Shown in pieces: positions 24,723-32,657 of a stretch of 64,000 bases of DNA. This DNA is from Trebonia sp963822615. Lineage in GTDB: Bacteria; Actinomycetota; Actinomycetes; Streptosporangiales; Streptosporangiaceae. The stretch spans positions 1 through 64,000 of the forward strand of contig CAWGIM010000019.1 in assembly GCA_963822615.1 (NCBI GenBank), read 5' to 3'. Position 1 is the stretch's first letter. Every line of letters begins with the position of its first letter. The notes below the pieces were generated by a model that was not told the DNA's origin, made no database searches, and saw only the letters and a program-made list of their open reading frames with translations. Both the position numbers and the translations under genes were made by a program.

Positions 24723-25817
24723 GTGCGGACGCCCCTGTGCGACCTGCTGGGCATCGAGCATCCCGTCGTCGGCTTCACCCCGTCCGAGCAGGTGGCCGCG
24801 GCGATCAGCCGGGCCGGCGGCCTGGGCGTGCTCGGCTGCGTGCGGTTCAACGACCCGGCCGAGCTCAACCAGGCCCTGGACTGGATGGACGCGAACACCG
24901 ACGGGAAGCCGTACGGCGTGGACGTGGTGATGCCGGCCCGGGTGCCCGCCGAGGGCGCCGTCCGGGACCTGGAAGCGCTGATACCGCCCGCGCACCGCGA
25001 GTTCGTCGACCAGACGCTGCGCGATCTCGGCGTGCCGCCGCTGCCGGACGGCGCGCCGGGCGGCGAGGGGGTGATCGGCTGGCTGCACTCGGTCGCCCGC
25101 AAGCACGTCGAGGTCGCGCTGTCCCACCGCGCGGGCCTGATCGCCAATGCCCTCGGCTCGCCCCCGCCCGACGTCATCGCCAGCGCGCACGAGCGCGGCA
25201 TGCTGGTGGCGGCCCTGGCCGGCCAGGCCGAGCACGCCCGCCGCCAGGTGGCGAGCGGCGTGGACATCGTGGTCGCCCAGGGCTACGAGGCCGGCGGCCA
25301 CACCGGCGAGATCGGCAGCATGGTGCTCATCCCCGAGGTCGTCGACGCCGTCGGCGACCGGGCCACGGTGCTCGCCGCGGGCGGGATCGGCTGCGGCCGC
25401 CAGGTCGCGGCCGCGCTCGCGCTCGGCGCCAGCGGGGTCTGGATGGGGTCGGCCTGGCTGCTGACCCGGGAGTACGCGCAGACGACGTCCGCCCCCGCGG
25501 TCCAGCAGGCGCTGCTCGCGGCCACCTCGTCGGACACCGTGCGCTCGCGGATCTACAGCGGGAAGCCGGCCCGGCTGCTGAAGAACCGCTGGACGGCGGC
25601 CTGGGACCAGCCCGGCGCGCCCGCGCCGCTGCCCATGCCGCTGCAGAACCTGCTGGTCGCGCGGGCGCACCAGCGGCTCATGGGCGCGGGTCAGCCGGAC
25701 CTGGTGCCCATGCCCGCGGGTCAGGTGGTGGGCCAGATCACCGAGATCCGCCCGGTCGCGGACGTGATCGCGACGCTGGTGCGCGAGACCGGCGAGGCGC
25801 TGGACCGGCTGCGGTGA
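24723..25817 (+). CDS. Nitronate monooxygenase/2-nitropropane dioxygenase family flavoprotein
   Basis: 364-aa FMN-binding TIM barrel. DLLGIEHPVVGFTP at the start, QGYEAGGHTGEIGSMVLIPEV with the conserved phosphate-binding and catalytic His region, and ALALGASGVWMGSAWL. Starts at GTG two bases after the fadD19 stop, with AAGGGG upstream. Relatives in steroid operons (IpdC) act as CoA-thioester reductases or dehydrogenases rather than on nitronates, so a side-chain enoyl-CoA reduction is possible (inference). Overlaps the next gene as GTGA. Confidence 0.83.
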   Translation: MRTPLCDLLGIEHPVVGFTPSEQVAAAISRAGGLGVLGCVRFNDPAELNQALDWMDANTDGKPYGVDVVMPARVPAEGAVRDLEALIPPAHREFVDQTLRDLGVPPLPDGAPGGEGVIGWLHSVARKHVEVALSHRAGLIANALGSPPPDVIASAHERGMLVAALAGQAEHARRQVASGVDIVVAQGYEAGGHTGEIGSMVLIPEVVDAVGDRATVLAAGGIGCGRQVAAALALGASGVWMGSAWLLTREYAQTTSAPAVQQALLAATSSDTVRSRIYSGKPARLLKNRWTAAWDQPGAPAPLPMPLQNLLVARAHQRLMGAGQPDLVPMPAGQVVGQITEIRPVADVIATLVRETGEALDRLR

Positions 25818-26845
25818 GGATCGCGGTCACGGCCGGCTACTGGGGCGCCGGGCCGCCGCCGGACGGGGCCGGCCTGTTCGACGCGGCCGAGCGGCTCGGC
25901 CTGGACCAGGTCTGGACGGCGGAGGCCTACGGCAGCGACGCGTGGACGCCGCTGGCCTGGTGGGGATCGCGGACGTCACGGGCCGGCCTGGGCACGGCGG
26001 TCTCGCAGCTTTCCGCCCGCCCGCCCGCGACCCTGGCGATGACGGCGATGACGATGGACCACCTCACCGGCGGCCGCGTGCTGCTCGGACTCGGCACCAG
26101 CAACCCCCAGGTGGTGGAGGGATGGTACGGCCAGCCGTACCCGCGGCCGCTCGAGCGCACCCGGGAGTACATCGACATCGTGCGCCTGGTCATCGCCCGC
26201 CAGGAGCCCGTGGTCTACGACGGCAGGCACTACCCGCTCCCGTACCGCGCGGGAACGGGCGCGGGTAAGCCGCTGCGGTCAATCCTGCACCCGTTCCGTA
26301 CCTCGATTCCGATCTACCTGGGCGCGGAAGGGCCGCGCAACGTGGCCCTGGCGGCGGAGATCGCCGACGGCTGGAACACCATCTTCTTCTCGCCCGCGAT
26401 GAACGACTTCTACGCCGCCGCCCTCGCCGAGGGCTTCGCCCGCCCCGGGGCCCGGCAGTCGCCCGCGACCTTCGACGTGGTCGGCGGCCCGCTGGCGGTC
26501 ATCCCCGACGACGACCTCGAACGCGCCGCCGACCGCCTGCGGCCCGCGCTCGCCCTCTACATCGGCGGCATGGGCGCCCGCGGCCTCAACTACCACCACG
26601 AGGTCTTCGCCCGGATGGGCTACCAGGCCGAGGCCCGGGCCATCCAGGACGCCTACCTGTCGGGCGACAAGAAGAGCGCGATCGCGGCCGTCCCCACCCG
26701 CCTGGTGGAGGACGTGGCGCTGATCGGCTCCTGGGCCAAGATCGCCGGCGAGCTCCCGCGCTGGCGGCAGACCGTGCTGACCACGTTCTCGGTCAACTGC
26801 GAGCTGCGCCACCTGGAGCGGGTGGCCGACCTGGTCCGCGGCTAG
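25814..26845 (+). CDS. F420-dependent LLM-class oxidoreductase, Rv3520c-like
   Basis: 343 aa. GYWGAGPPPD at the N-terminus, TAEAYGSDAWTPLAWWGS, LGLGTSNPQVVEGWYG and YLGAEGPRNVALAAEI match the KstR-regulated Rv3520c of M. tuberculosis, predicted to be a coenzyme F420-dependent enzyme. GTG 25814 overlaps the previous stop (GTGA). Its TAG stop is part of a CTAG shared with the convergent fadE27 stop, so the two genes end on the same four bases. A redox step in sterol breakdown is inferred; the substrate is unknown. Confidence 0.85.
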   Translation: MRIAVTAGYWGAGPPPDGAGLFDAAERLGLDQVWTAEAYGSDAWTPLAWWGSRTSRAGLGTAVSQLSARPPATLAMTAMTMDHLTGGRVLLGLGTSNPQVVEGWYGQPYPRPLERTREYIDIVRLVIARQEPVVYDGRHYPLPYRAGTGAGKPLRSILHPFRTSIPIYLGAEGPRNVALAAEIADGWNTIFFSPAMNDFYAAALAEGFARPGARQSPATFDVVGGPLAVIPDDDLERAADRLRPALALYIGGMGARGLNYHHEVFARMGYQAEARAIQDAYLSGDKKSAIAAVPTRLVEDVALIGSWAKIAGELPRWRQTVLTTFSVNCELRHLERVADLVRG

Positions 26846-27954
26846 CTCGCCGGCTGGGCGAGGACGTCGCCGAGCAGGCGGAGCTGGGCGGTGGCGCCGC
26901 CCAGGGCGAACTCGGCTCCCTTGGCCGCCAGGAAGTAGCGGTGCACCGGGTACGACGTGTCGATACCGAGCCCGCCGTGCACGTGGACGGCGGTGTGCGC
27001 CACCCGGTGGCCCGCGTCGGCGGCCCAGAACTTGGCGCTGGCGATGGCGGCGGCGACCTCGGCGTCGCCCGCCTGGCCGGCCGTGAGCAGCCAGGCGGCC
27101 TGCCACATGGTCAGCCGCACCGCCTCGACGTCGATGTAGGCATCGGCCAGCCGCTGGGCGACCGCCTGGAACGACCCGATCGGCCGCCCGAACTGCTCCC
27201 GGCTCCGCGCGTAGCCGGCCGTCAGCTCGAGCGCCCGCTCGAGCACCCCGGCCTGCACCGCGCACACCCCCACGGTGCCCCGCGACACCAGCCAGTCCGC
27301 TACCTCCCGGCCGCCTCCCGCGGCGCCGAGCACCCGGCTGTCGTCCAGCGGGACGTCGTCCAGCAGCAGGCGCGCGGCGCCGTCGCCTTCCGTCAGCTCC
27401 TGCGGCTGCACGGTGACCCCGTGGTCCGACGGCTCGACCAGGAACACCAGCACCTGGCCGGCCCGCTCGCCGGCCCCCGCGCCGCCCACGGTCGCCGGGA
27501 CCAGCGCCAGGTCGGCCCGCGTGGCCGCCGGGACCGCGGTCTTCACACCGGACAGCCGCCACCGCGGCCCGGCCCGCTCGGCCCGCGCGGACGGTGACCC
27601 GGGATCGTCGCCGTCCTCCTCGGCCAGGGCGACGGTGAGCACCGCCGAGCCGTCACCGGCCGCGGCGGCCCACCGGCGCTGGCCGGCCCGGCCGAACGCG
27701 GCGACCGCGCCCGCCCCGAGCACGACGGAGGGAAGGTAGGGCACCGGCGAGGCGGCCCGGCCGAGCTCGGTCAGCACGCCGCACTGCTCGAGGAAGCCGA
27801 GGCCGTCCCCGCCGAGCTCCCCGGGCAGCCCGGCCGCGAGCACGCCCGCCGCGGCCAGGGCGGCCCACTGCCGGCCGGGCTCGTCCCGCTCGACCAGGAT
27901 CTTCCTGGCGAGCCCGGCGAGCTCGGCCTGTGCCTCGGTGAGCGAGAAGTCCAT
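26842..27954 (-). CDS. fadE27: Acyl-CoA dehydrogenase subunit FadE27 (ChsE5-like)
   Basis: 370 aa. Short ACAD of the heteromeric steroid type: MDFSLTEAQAELAG start, degenerate mid-region, YARSREQFGRPIGSFQAVAQ and VHVHGGLGIDTSYPVHRYF in the C-terminal helical domain. It lacks the catalytic Glu, which the partner FadE26 supplies. FadE26-FadE27 form an alpha2beta2 enzyme that dehydrogenates the C26-oyl-CoA in the first beta-oxidation cycle. Starts at ATG 27954 behind GGAGGGCTGC, 19 bases after the fadE26 stop. Confidence 0.9.
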   Translation of the reverse strand: MDFSLTEAQAELAGLARKILVERDEPGRQWAALAAAGVLAAGLPGELGGDGLGFLEQCGVLTELGRAASPVPYLPSVVLGAGAVAAFGRAGQRRWAAAAGDGSAVLTVALAEEDGDDPGSPSARAERAGPRWRLSGVKTAVPAATRADLALVPATVGGAGAGERAGQVLVFLVEPSDHGVTVQPQELTEGDGAARLLLDDVPLDDSRVLGAAGGGREVADWLVSRGTVGVCAVQAGVLERALELTAGYARSREQFGRPIGSFQAVAQRLADAYIDVEAVRLTMWQAAWLLTAGQAGDAEVAAAIASAKFWAADAGHRVAHTAVHVHGGLGIDTSYPVHRYFLAAKGAEFALGGATAQLRLLGDVLAQPAS

Positions 27955-27973
27955 GCAGCCCTCCGTATGAAGA

Positions 27974-29194
27974 TCAGCGGCGGGCGGCGGGCAGGCCGAG
28001 CCCGGCCGCCGCGATGATGTCGCGCTGCACCTCGTTCGTCCCGCCGCCGAAGGTCAGGATGAGCGCGGACCGGTGCAGCCGCTCGATCCGCCCGGAAAGG
28101 GCCTGCCCGGGCGAACCGGAGCGGACCAGCGCCCGCGGGCCGAGCACCTCCATCAGCAGCCGGTACGCCTCGACCGCGAACTCGGTGCCGTACACCTTGG
28201 TGGCCGAGGCCCCGGCCGGGCTGACGGCTCCCGCCGAGGCGATCCGCCAGTTCATGAGCTTGAGGAACTCCGCCTTGGCGTGCACCCGGGCCAGGTTGAG
28301 CCGTACCCACTCGGCGTCGATCACCGGTCGCCCGTCCGCCCGCCTGGTCTGCTGCGCCCATTCGCGCACCGCCGCCAGCGCGGCCTGCACCGGCGCGGCC
28401 GAGGTGAGCGCCACCCGCTCGTGGTTGAGCTGGTTGGTGATCAGCGGCCAGCCCTGGTTTTCCGCGCCGACCAGCGACGAGGCAGGCACCCGGACCGACG
28501 AGTAGTAGGTGGCGCTCGTCGTCACGCCCGCTACCGTCCGCACCGGTGTCCAGGAGAAGCCCGGGGCCGACGTCGGCACGATGATGATCGACAGTCCCTG
28601 GTGCCGTGGCGCCGACGGATCGGTCCGGCAGGCCAGCCACACGTAGTCGGCGTACTGGATCAGGCTCGTCCACATCTTCTGGCCGTCGATCACGTACTCC
28701 CCGTCCGCGTCCCCTTCCCGTTCCCCGGCCCCCGACCCGGGTCCCGGCGCCCGGGTCGCGGTGGTGCGCAGCGAGGCCAGGTCGGTGCCCGCCTCCGGCT
28801 CGGAGTACCCGATGGAGAAGTGCAGCTCGCCCGCGGCGATCCGCGGCAGGTAGAACGACTTCTGGGCCGCGGTGCCGAACCGCATGATCGTCGGCCCGAC
28901 CGTGTTGATGGTCAGGAACGGCACCGGCACCCGCGCGATAGCCGCCTCGTCGGTGAAGATGAGCTGGTCGAGCATGGTGCCGCCGCGCCCGCCGTACTCC
29001 CGCGGCCAGCTCAGCGCCAGCCAGCCGTCCGCCCCGAGCTGCCGCACCACCGCCCGGTAGGCGTCCCCGTCCCCGTAGTCGCCGTCGGCCGTGGCCTCGA
29101 GCGCGTCGCGGACCTCGTCGGTCATCAGCCGGCCGAAGTACTCCCGCAGCTCCAGCCGGAGCTTCTCCTGCTCAGGGGTGTAGGCGATCCGCAT
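27974..29194 (-). CDS. fadE26: Acyl-CoA dehydrogenase subunit FadE26 (ChsE4-like)
   Basis: 406 aa, collinear with Rv3504. YTPEQEKLRLELREYF, DQLIFTDEAAIARVPVPFL, FSIGYSEPEAGTDLASLR, QKMWTSLIQYADYVW, and QLNHERVAL with the probable catalytic Glu at 259; C-terminal LTFGGGTNEVQRDII. About a dozen extra residues (150-165, Gly/Glu rich) sit in the loop before EYVIDGQK. It provides the FAD site and active-site base of the FadE26/27 complex. ATG 29194 has GGAGAG upstream, and a perfect KstR-type palindrome ends 16 bases before it. Confidence 0.93.
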   Translation of the reverse strand: MRIAYTPEQEKLRLELREYFGRLMTDEVRDALEATADGDYGDGDAYRAVVRQLGADGWLALSWPREYGGRGGTMLDQLIFTDEAAIARVPVPFLTINTVGPTIMRFGTAAQKSFYLPRIAAGELHFSIGYSEPEAGTDLASLRTTATRAPGPGSGAGEREGDADGEYVIDGQKMWTSLIQYADYVWLACRTDPSAPRHQGLSIIIVPTSAPGFSWTPVRTVAGVTTSATYYSSVRVPASSLVGAENQGWPLITNQLNHERVALTSAAPVQAALAAVREWAQQTRRADGRPVIDAEWVRLNLARVHAKAEFLKLMNWRIASAGAVSPAGASATKVYGTEFAVEAYRLLMEVLGPRALVRSGSPGQALSGRIERLHRSALILTFGGGTNEVQRDIIAAAGLGLPAARR

Positions 29195-29210
29195 CCGCTC
29201 TCCCCGTGAC

Positions 29211-29224
29211 TAGAACATGTTCTA
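29211..29224. promoter_or_regulatory. KstR-type operator upstream of fadE26-fadE27
   Basis: TAGAACATGTTCTA, a perfect 14-bp palindrome, 16 bases upstream of the fadE26 start on the minus strand. It controls only this operon, since the other side has no gene for about 300 bases. Confidence 0.9.
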
Positions 29225-29513
29225 GTATCGTACACCGCGCGGCGGCACCGGCGGCAGCGCGCTTAGCCCAGCGGAGGCGGCCCCCTACCTGGCCGCCCGA
29301 CCCGAGCCCGACCTGCCCTGAGCCGGGCCGCCCCAAGCCCCGTTCTGCCCCGACCTGGCCGTCAACTCGGGCGGCCAGCACGGCGCGGACGTGCGCCAGG
29401 CGCGACAGCGTCAGCGGGCGGGCCGGCCAGGAGAACCCGCACGCGGCCATGCCGTCGCGGGTGAGCCAGGCCCAGGCCGGGCCCGGCCCGACCCGGGCGG
29501 GTGGTCCGGGAGG
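29225..29513. other. Gene-free stretch, GC-rich
   Basis: Very GC-rich with repeated GAGCC/GGGCCG words. I see no convincing coding frame, RNA gene or clear hairpin. It marks the border between the sterol block and the accessory insert. Confidence 0.4.
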
Positions 29514-29681
29514 CTACTTCAGCGAGGAGGTGAACGCCTGCCAGGCGGCGGCGGGGACACTGAGGGTTGCCCCGGCGCGGTCGGTGGTGTCGCGGATGAG
29601 GATCGCGTGGTCGCCGGCGGCTGCCTCTAGGCAGGCGCCGCCCTCTCCGCCTGAGTGAGAGGACTTTCGCCAGTCGCCCAT
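29514..29681 (-). CDS. DUF397 small protein
   Basis: 55 aa with the full DUF397 pattern: GDWRKSSHSGGEGGACLEAA, AILIRDTTDRAGATL and WQAFTSSLK. DUF397 proteins are almost always encoded next to XRE/DUF5753 regulators in actinomycetes and behave as their small partner, in some cases toxin-antitoxin-like. The start at ATG 29681 is fixed by the conserved N-terminus, so the gene overlaps the end of the upstream regulator by 55 bases in another frame, more than the usual few. Confidence 0.8.
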   Translation of the reverse strand: MGDWRKSSHSGGEGGACLEAAAGDHAILIRDTTDRAGATLSVPAAAWQAFTSSLK

Positions 29682-30466
29682 TGCCCGGCCATCCCTTCCA
29701 GCAGTGCCACTGACTGCGACACCTTCATGCACTCCCCGCGCAGGCTATCAAAGCGGACAGCCAGCGCCGTAACGGTCTGCTCGTCGGTGAACACGTACCC
29801 GCCGGCCAGGTGCTCGGCGTACGCGGCAGCGTCGTCGGCCACGATGAACCCGCTGGGGATGTGCGCGCCGGCGGGCAGCACCTGCAGGGTGACCAGCGGT
29901 GCGGCCGCGACCTCCCGCAGCCGCAGCAGCTGCGCCGTCATCACCTGCGGGCTGCCCACGCACCGGTACAGGGCAAGCTCGTCGATGATGAAGCAGACCT
30001 TGGGCCGGGTGTCGCGGCCCAGCACCCGCCGCTGGCGCTCGGCCCGGTTCGCCAGCCGGGTCTCGGCGGCCTCCGGGCTGGTGCCTGGCACGGCGTCGAC
30101 CAGGGCGCGGGCGTAGTCCGGCGTTTGCAGCAGGCCGGTCACGATCGAGGGCCACCAGTCGCACAGCCGGGACGCTTTTTCCTCCAGCTCGGCCCAGTTC
30201 CGGAACGCGGCGGGGACCTCGGACCAGCCGCGCAGCTCCTCGTAGTACTCGGTGAACCAGCCGCGCCGTTCCGGGAACGCGGCGTCGCACGCGGTCGCGA
30301 CGTTCTCGGTCGGGGGCCGCTTGCCGTTCTCGATCCGCGACAGGTGCCCGGCGTTCAGCCCGGTCAGCGCCGCGAACTCGCGCAGCCCCCAGCCGCGGGC
30401 AAGCCGCTCTTTCTTCAGCTGCCGCCCGAAGTGCGTTGCCGGGTTACTCCCGCCGTTTACCACCAT
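29627..30466 (-). CDS. XRE-family regulator with DUF5753 domain
   Basis: 279 aa from ATG 30466. Helix-turn-helix at about 12-65 (LREFAALTGLNAGHLSRIE, NGKRPPTENVATACDAAF), then DUF5753 (WWPSIVTGLLQTPDYARAL, RQRRVLGRDTRPKVCFIIDE, LQVLPAGAHIP). This family is abundant in Streptomyces and relatives and works with DUF397 partners. The start is set by the HTH; a longer frame to 30559 would be unconserved sequence. Only AGG lies near the start. Divergent from two small ORFs across an 82-base gap. Confidence 0.87.
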   Translation of the reverse strand: MVVNGGSNPATHFGRQLKKERLARGWGLREFAALTGLNAGHLSRIENGKRPPTENVATACDAAFPERRGWFTEYYEELRGWSEVPAAFRNWAELEEKASRLCDWWPSIVTGLLQTPDYARALVDAVPGTSPEAAETRLANRAERQRRVLGRDTRPKVCFIIDELALYRCVGSPQVMTAQLLRLREVAAAPLVTLQVLPAGAHIPSGFIVADDAAAYAEHLAGGYVFTDEQTVTALAVRFDSLRGECMKVSQSVALLEGMAGQWATGESPLTQAERAAPA

Positions 30467-30548
30467 GAACCTATTTTGCCTAGCCTCTGCGCGCCTGTCA
30501 CCGGCTGGCGCACATTGGTTACAAATCCGCCAGTGCAAGGGGAAGGCG

Positions 30549-30704
30549 ATGGATGACAACTGCAGTCTTAGCGGGCTGGACGATTTCGAGGTGATCGCGG
30601 AGCGGGCCCGGGTCGCGGACCTGATCGCGGCGCTGACGGACCGGTACCGGGCTTTGAACCGGGAGATGAGCAGGAGGGGGACGCTGCGGTGGATGCTGCG
30701 GTGA
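30549..30704 (+). CDS. Small hypothetical protein (51 aa)
   Basis: ATG 30549 has GGGGAAGG directly upstream. The product is acidic at the N-terminus and basic at the C-terminus (MDDNCSLSGLDDFEVIAE, ALNREMSRRGTLRW) and probably helical. Not recognised. Such short genes often accompany XRE/DUF397 loci in actinomycetes. Its stop overlaps the next small ORF. Confidence 0.5.
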   Translation: MDDNCSLSGLDDFEVIAERARVADLIAALTDRYRALNREMSRRGTLRWMLR

Positions 30705-30844
30705 CGCCATTTACCCGGCTGAGCGCCCCGGCGGCGCGGATGCTGGCGGTGGAGACGCTACTGGCTGACCCGGAGGCGCTCGGTGACGACGTGCTGGAGA
30801 GCTGCCTGTACGTGCTGCGGGAGAAGCTGAGGGCGGTCGGGTGA
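30689..30844 (+). CDS. Small hypothetical protein (51 aa), coupled to the preceding one
   Basis: GTG 30689 with the strong Shine-Dalgarno AGGAGGGGG at 30672-30680. The frame reads VDAAVTPFTRLSAPAARM, then LLADPEALGDDVLESC and ends LREKLRAVG: a regular amphipathic helical peptide. It overlaps the previous gene by 16 bases, implying translational coupling. Function unknown; confidence is moderate because it is short. Confidence 0.42.
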   Translation: MDAAVTPFTRLSAPAARMLAVETLLADPEALGDDVLESCLYVLREKLRAVG

Positions 30845-30886
30845 GCGGCGGGCTCAGCCGACGGGCGGATGACTCCCACCCCGCCC

Positions 30887-30949
30887 GCGATGCCCGCTAT
30901 CCCGAAAGCGATGCCCGCTGCCCCGAGCGCAATACCCGCTGCCTCGACG
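30887..30949. repeat. Three imperfect 21-bp direct repeats
   Basis: Copies at 30887, 30908 and 30929 share ATGCCCGCT-n-CCCGA with a few substitutions. They lie in the 115-base gap between the small ORFs and the convergent FAH-family gene. No hairpin potential stands out. Confidence 0.5.
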
Positions 30950-30959
30950 CTGGGTTGGT

Positions 30960-31835
30960 TCAGGTGTGCTTGAACCCGGGCTCATTTCGGCAGCGGTTTT
31001 CGATGATGCCGACGCCGCCGATCTCGGTGCGGATCACGTCACCGTCGGCGAGGCCTACTGGCGGGCGGCCGTCGAGGCGGTTTCCCGCGCCGCACAGCAG
31101 CACGGTGCCCGCCTGCAAGGTGACGAAGCAGGACACCAGGGCCACCAGTTCGGCCGGGCTCCACAGCATGTCGCTGTGCTGCTGATGATGGGTCAGCTCG
31201 CCGTTAATCCAGCAGCGTTTCTCCAAAGCGCCGACGGCGGTGAGCTCGTCCGGGGTTACCAGGGCCGGGCCGAGCGGGCAGAAAGTGTCGATGCTCTTGC
31301 CGAGCGTCTTGGCCGGCAGGTTCTCCCAGGTCCAGGGTGACGGGGAAGGGCCGAACTCGTGGACGCGCTCGGTGATGTCTTGCGCCACGGCGTACCCGGC
31401 GATGGCGCTGCGGGCAGCGTCCAGGCCCAGGTCCCGTCCCGCCGCCCGGGTCACGACCGCCAGCTCGGGTTCGGCGATCACGTAGGCCCGGCCGAGGGGC
31501 AGGCGCGACGGGTCGGGCAGCACGATCTTGTCATAGGGGCCGGTGACCGCGGACGGCGCCTTGCCCACGAGCATCGGAAACGCGCCTTTACTGGCAGGCG
31601 GGTAGTTGGCGATCAGCGACAAGATCAGCGGCGGCCGGGGGACCGGCGCGCCCAGCGTCACCTCGCCCAGCGGCCGTCCCTTGCCCGCAAGTGCCAGGTC
31701 GGCGAGGTCGTCCCAGTGGTCGCGCAGCACCGACATCGGATCGGCCGGGATCGCGCCATCCGAGCACTCGGCCACGTCGAACACCGCGTTGCCCCGCACC
31801 AGCGACGCCCGGCCATTGGCCGCGACGAACCTCAT
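30960..31835 (-). CDS. Fumarylacetoacetate hydrolase (FAH) family protein
   Basis: 291 aa from ATG 31835, preceded by AAGGATGG. The FAH fold is shown by PPLILSLIANYPPASK, VIAEPELAVV with metal-binding Glu, AGYAVAQDITERV, KTLGKSIDTFCPLGP and the C-terminal DVIRTEIGGVGIIEN. Family members hydrolyse C-C bonds of diketones or isomerise and hydrate ring-cleavage products of aromatic compounds. With the SDR upstream (28 bases apart, same strand) it forms a two-gene unit of unknown substrate; there is no KstR-type box nearby. Confidence 0.83.
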   Translation of the reverse strand: MRFVAANGRASLVRGNAVFDVAECSDGAIPADPMSVLRDHWDDLADLALAGKGRPLGEVTLGAPVPRPPLILSLIANYPPASKGAFPMLVGKAPSAVTGPYDKIVLPDPSRLPLGRAYVIAEPELAVVTRAAGRDLGLDAARSAIAGYAVAQDITERVHEFGPSPSPWTWENLPAKTLGKSIDTFCPLGPALVTPDELTAVGALEKRCWINGELTHHQQHSDMLWSPAELVALVSCFVTLQAGTVLLCGAGNRLDGRPPVGLADGDVIRTEIGGVGIIENRCRNEPGFKHT

Positions 31836-31863
31836 CCCGCCATCCTTCCATCCGTGCGCTTCG

Positions 31864-32637
31864 TCAGGCGGCGTAACCGCCGTCCACGTCGAGCTTCTGG
31901 CCGGTGATGAAGCGGGCCCGCCCGGAGGCGAGAAAGCAGACGGCCTCCGCGACATCCGCACAGCGGCCGAACATCCGCAGCGGAATGCGGTCCAGGGCGG
32001 CCTCCAGCGCCCGCTGGTCGAGCTGCCCGCTGGCCATCAGCCCGGCCGCCATCCCGTCGGTCAGCATGCCCGGCCCCACGCAGTTGACCCGGATGCCGTA
32101 CCGTCCCTCTTCCACCGCGAACGCGCGGGCGAGGGCCTCGACCGCGCCCTTGGGGCCGGTGGAGAGCCCGTCGCGGGCCGGGTGGCGGTGCGTCGCCGCG
32201 GTGGTGACGGCGACGACCGAGCCGCCGCCGCGCCGCAGGGCGGGCAGCGCGGCGTGCACGAGGGTGAAGAAAGCGGCCGCGTCCTGGGTGAGCTGGGCCA
32301 GCATCATCGCGGGAGTGACCTGGGACAGGTAGGCCTGCGCGACGACCGGTCCGGCCGCGTGGACGACGGTGTGCACGCCGCCCGCCTGCGCGGCCACCGC
32401 GTCGACGAACCGCCCGGTGGCGGCCGCGTCGGTCAGGTCCAGCCGATGGGCGCTGACCGCCACGGTGCCGCCGGCCAGCTCGCTGAGCAGGGCCTCCGCC
32501 GCGGCCCGGCCCGTGCGGTAGGTGAACGCGACCCCCGAGCCGGCCTGGGTGAGCCGCCGGCAGACGGCCGCGCCGATGCCGCCCGAGCCGCCGGTGACGA
32601 TGGCGGTTCCCTGGTGCGGGGTGAAATCGTCTAGCAT
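31864..32637 (-). CDS. Short-chain dehydrogenase/reductase-like protein lacking the catalytic Tyr
   Basis: 257 aa. Rossmann motif TGGSGGIG, HAAGP in place of the usual NNAG, and the C-terminal RFITGQKLDVDGGYAA are typical of FabG-like SDRs. The active-site YxxxK is replaced: the aligned stretch reads GLSTGPKGAVEAL, so a Ser occupies the Tyr position while Lys remains. It may be a non-classical reductase, an enoyl-reductase-like SDR or a non-catalytic homologue. ATG 32637 has GAGGAGG upstream. Pairs with the FAH-family gene downstream. Confidence 0.8.
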   Translation of the reverse strand: MLDDFTPHQGTAIVTGGSGGIGAAVCRRLTQAGSGVAFTYRTGRAAAEALLSELAGGTVAVSAHRLDLTDAAATGRFVDAVAAQAGGVHTVVHAAGPVVAQAYLSQVTPAMMLAQLTQDAAAFFTLVHAALPALRRGGGSVVAVTTAATHRHPARDGLSTGPKGAVEALARAFAVEEGRYGIRVNCVGPGMLTDGMAAGLMASGQLDQRALEAALDRIPLRMFGRCADVAEAVCFLASGRARFITGQKLDVDGGYAA

Positions 32638-32657
32638 TGCAGCCTCCTCGCCCTGCG

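Noticed and set aside
29225..29513. Possible small gene in the GC-rich gap upstream of fadE26
   Set aside because: Several short frames exist on both strands but none has a ribosome site, motif or sensible composition.
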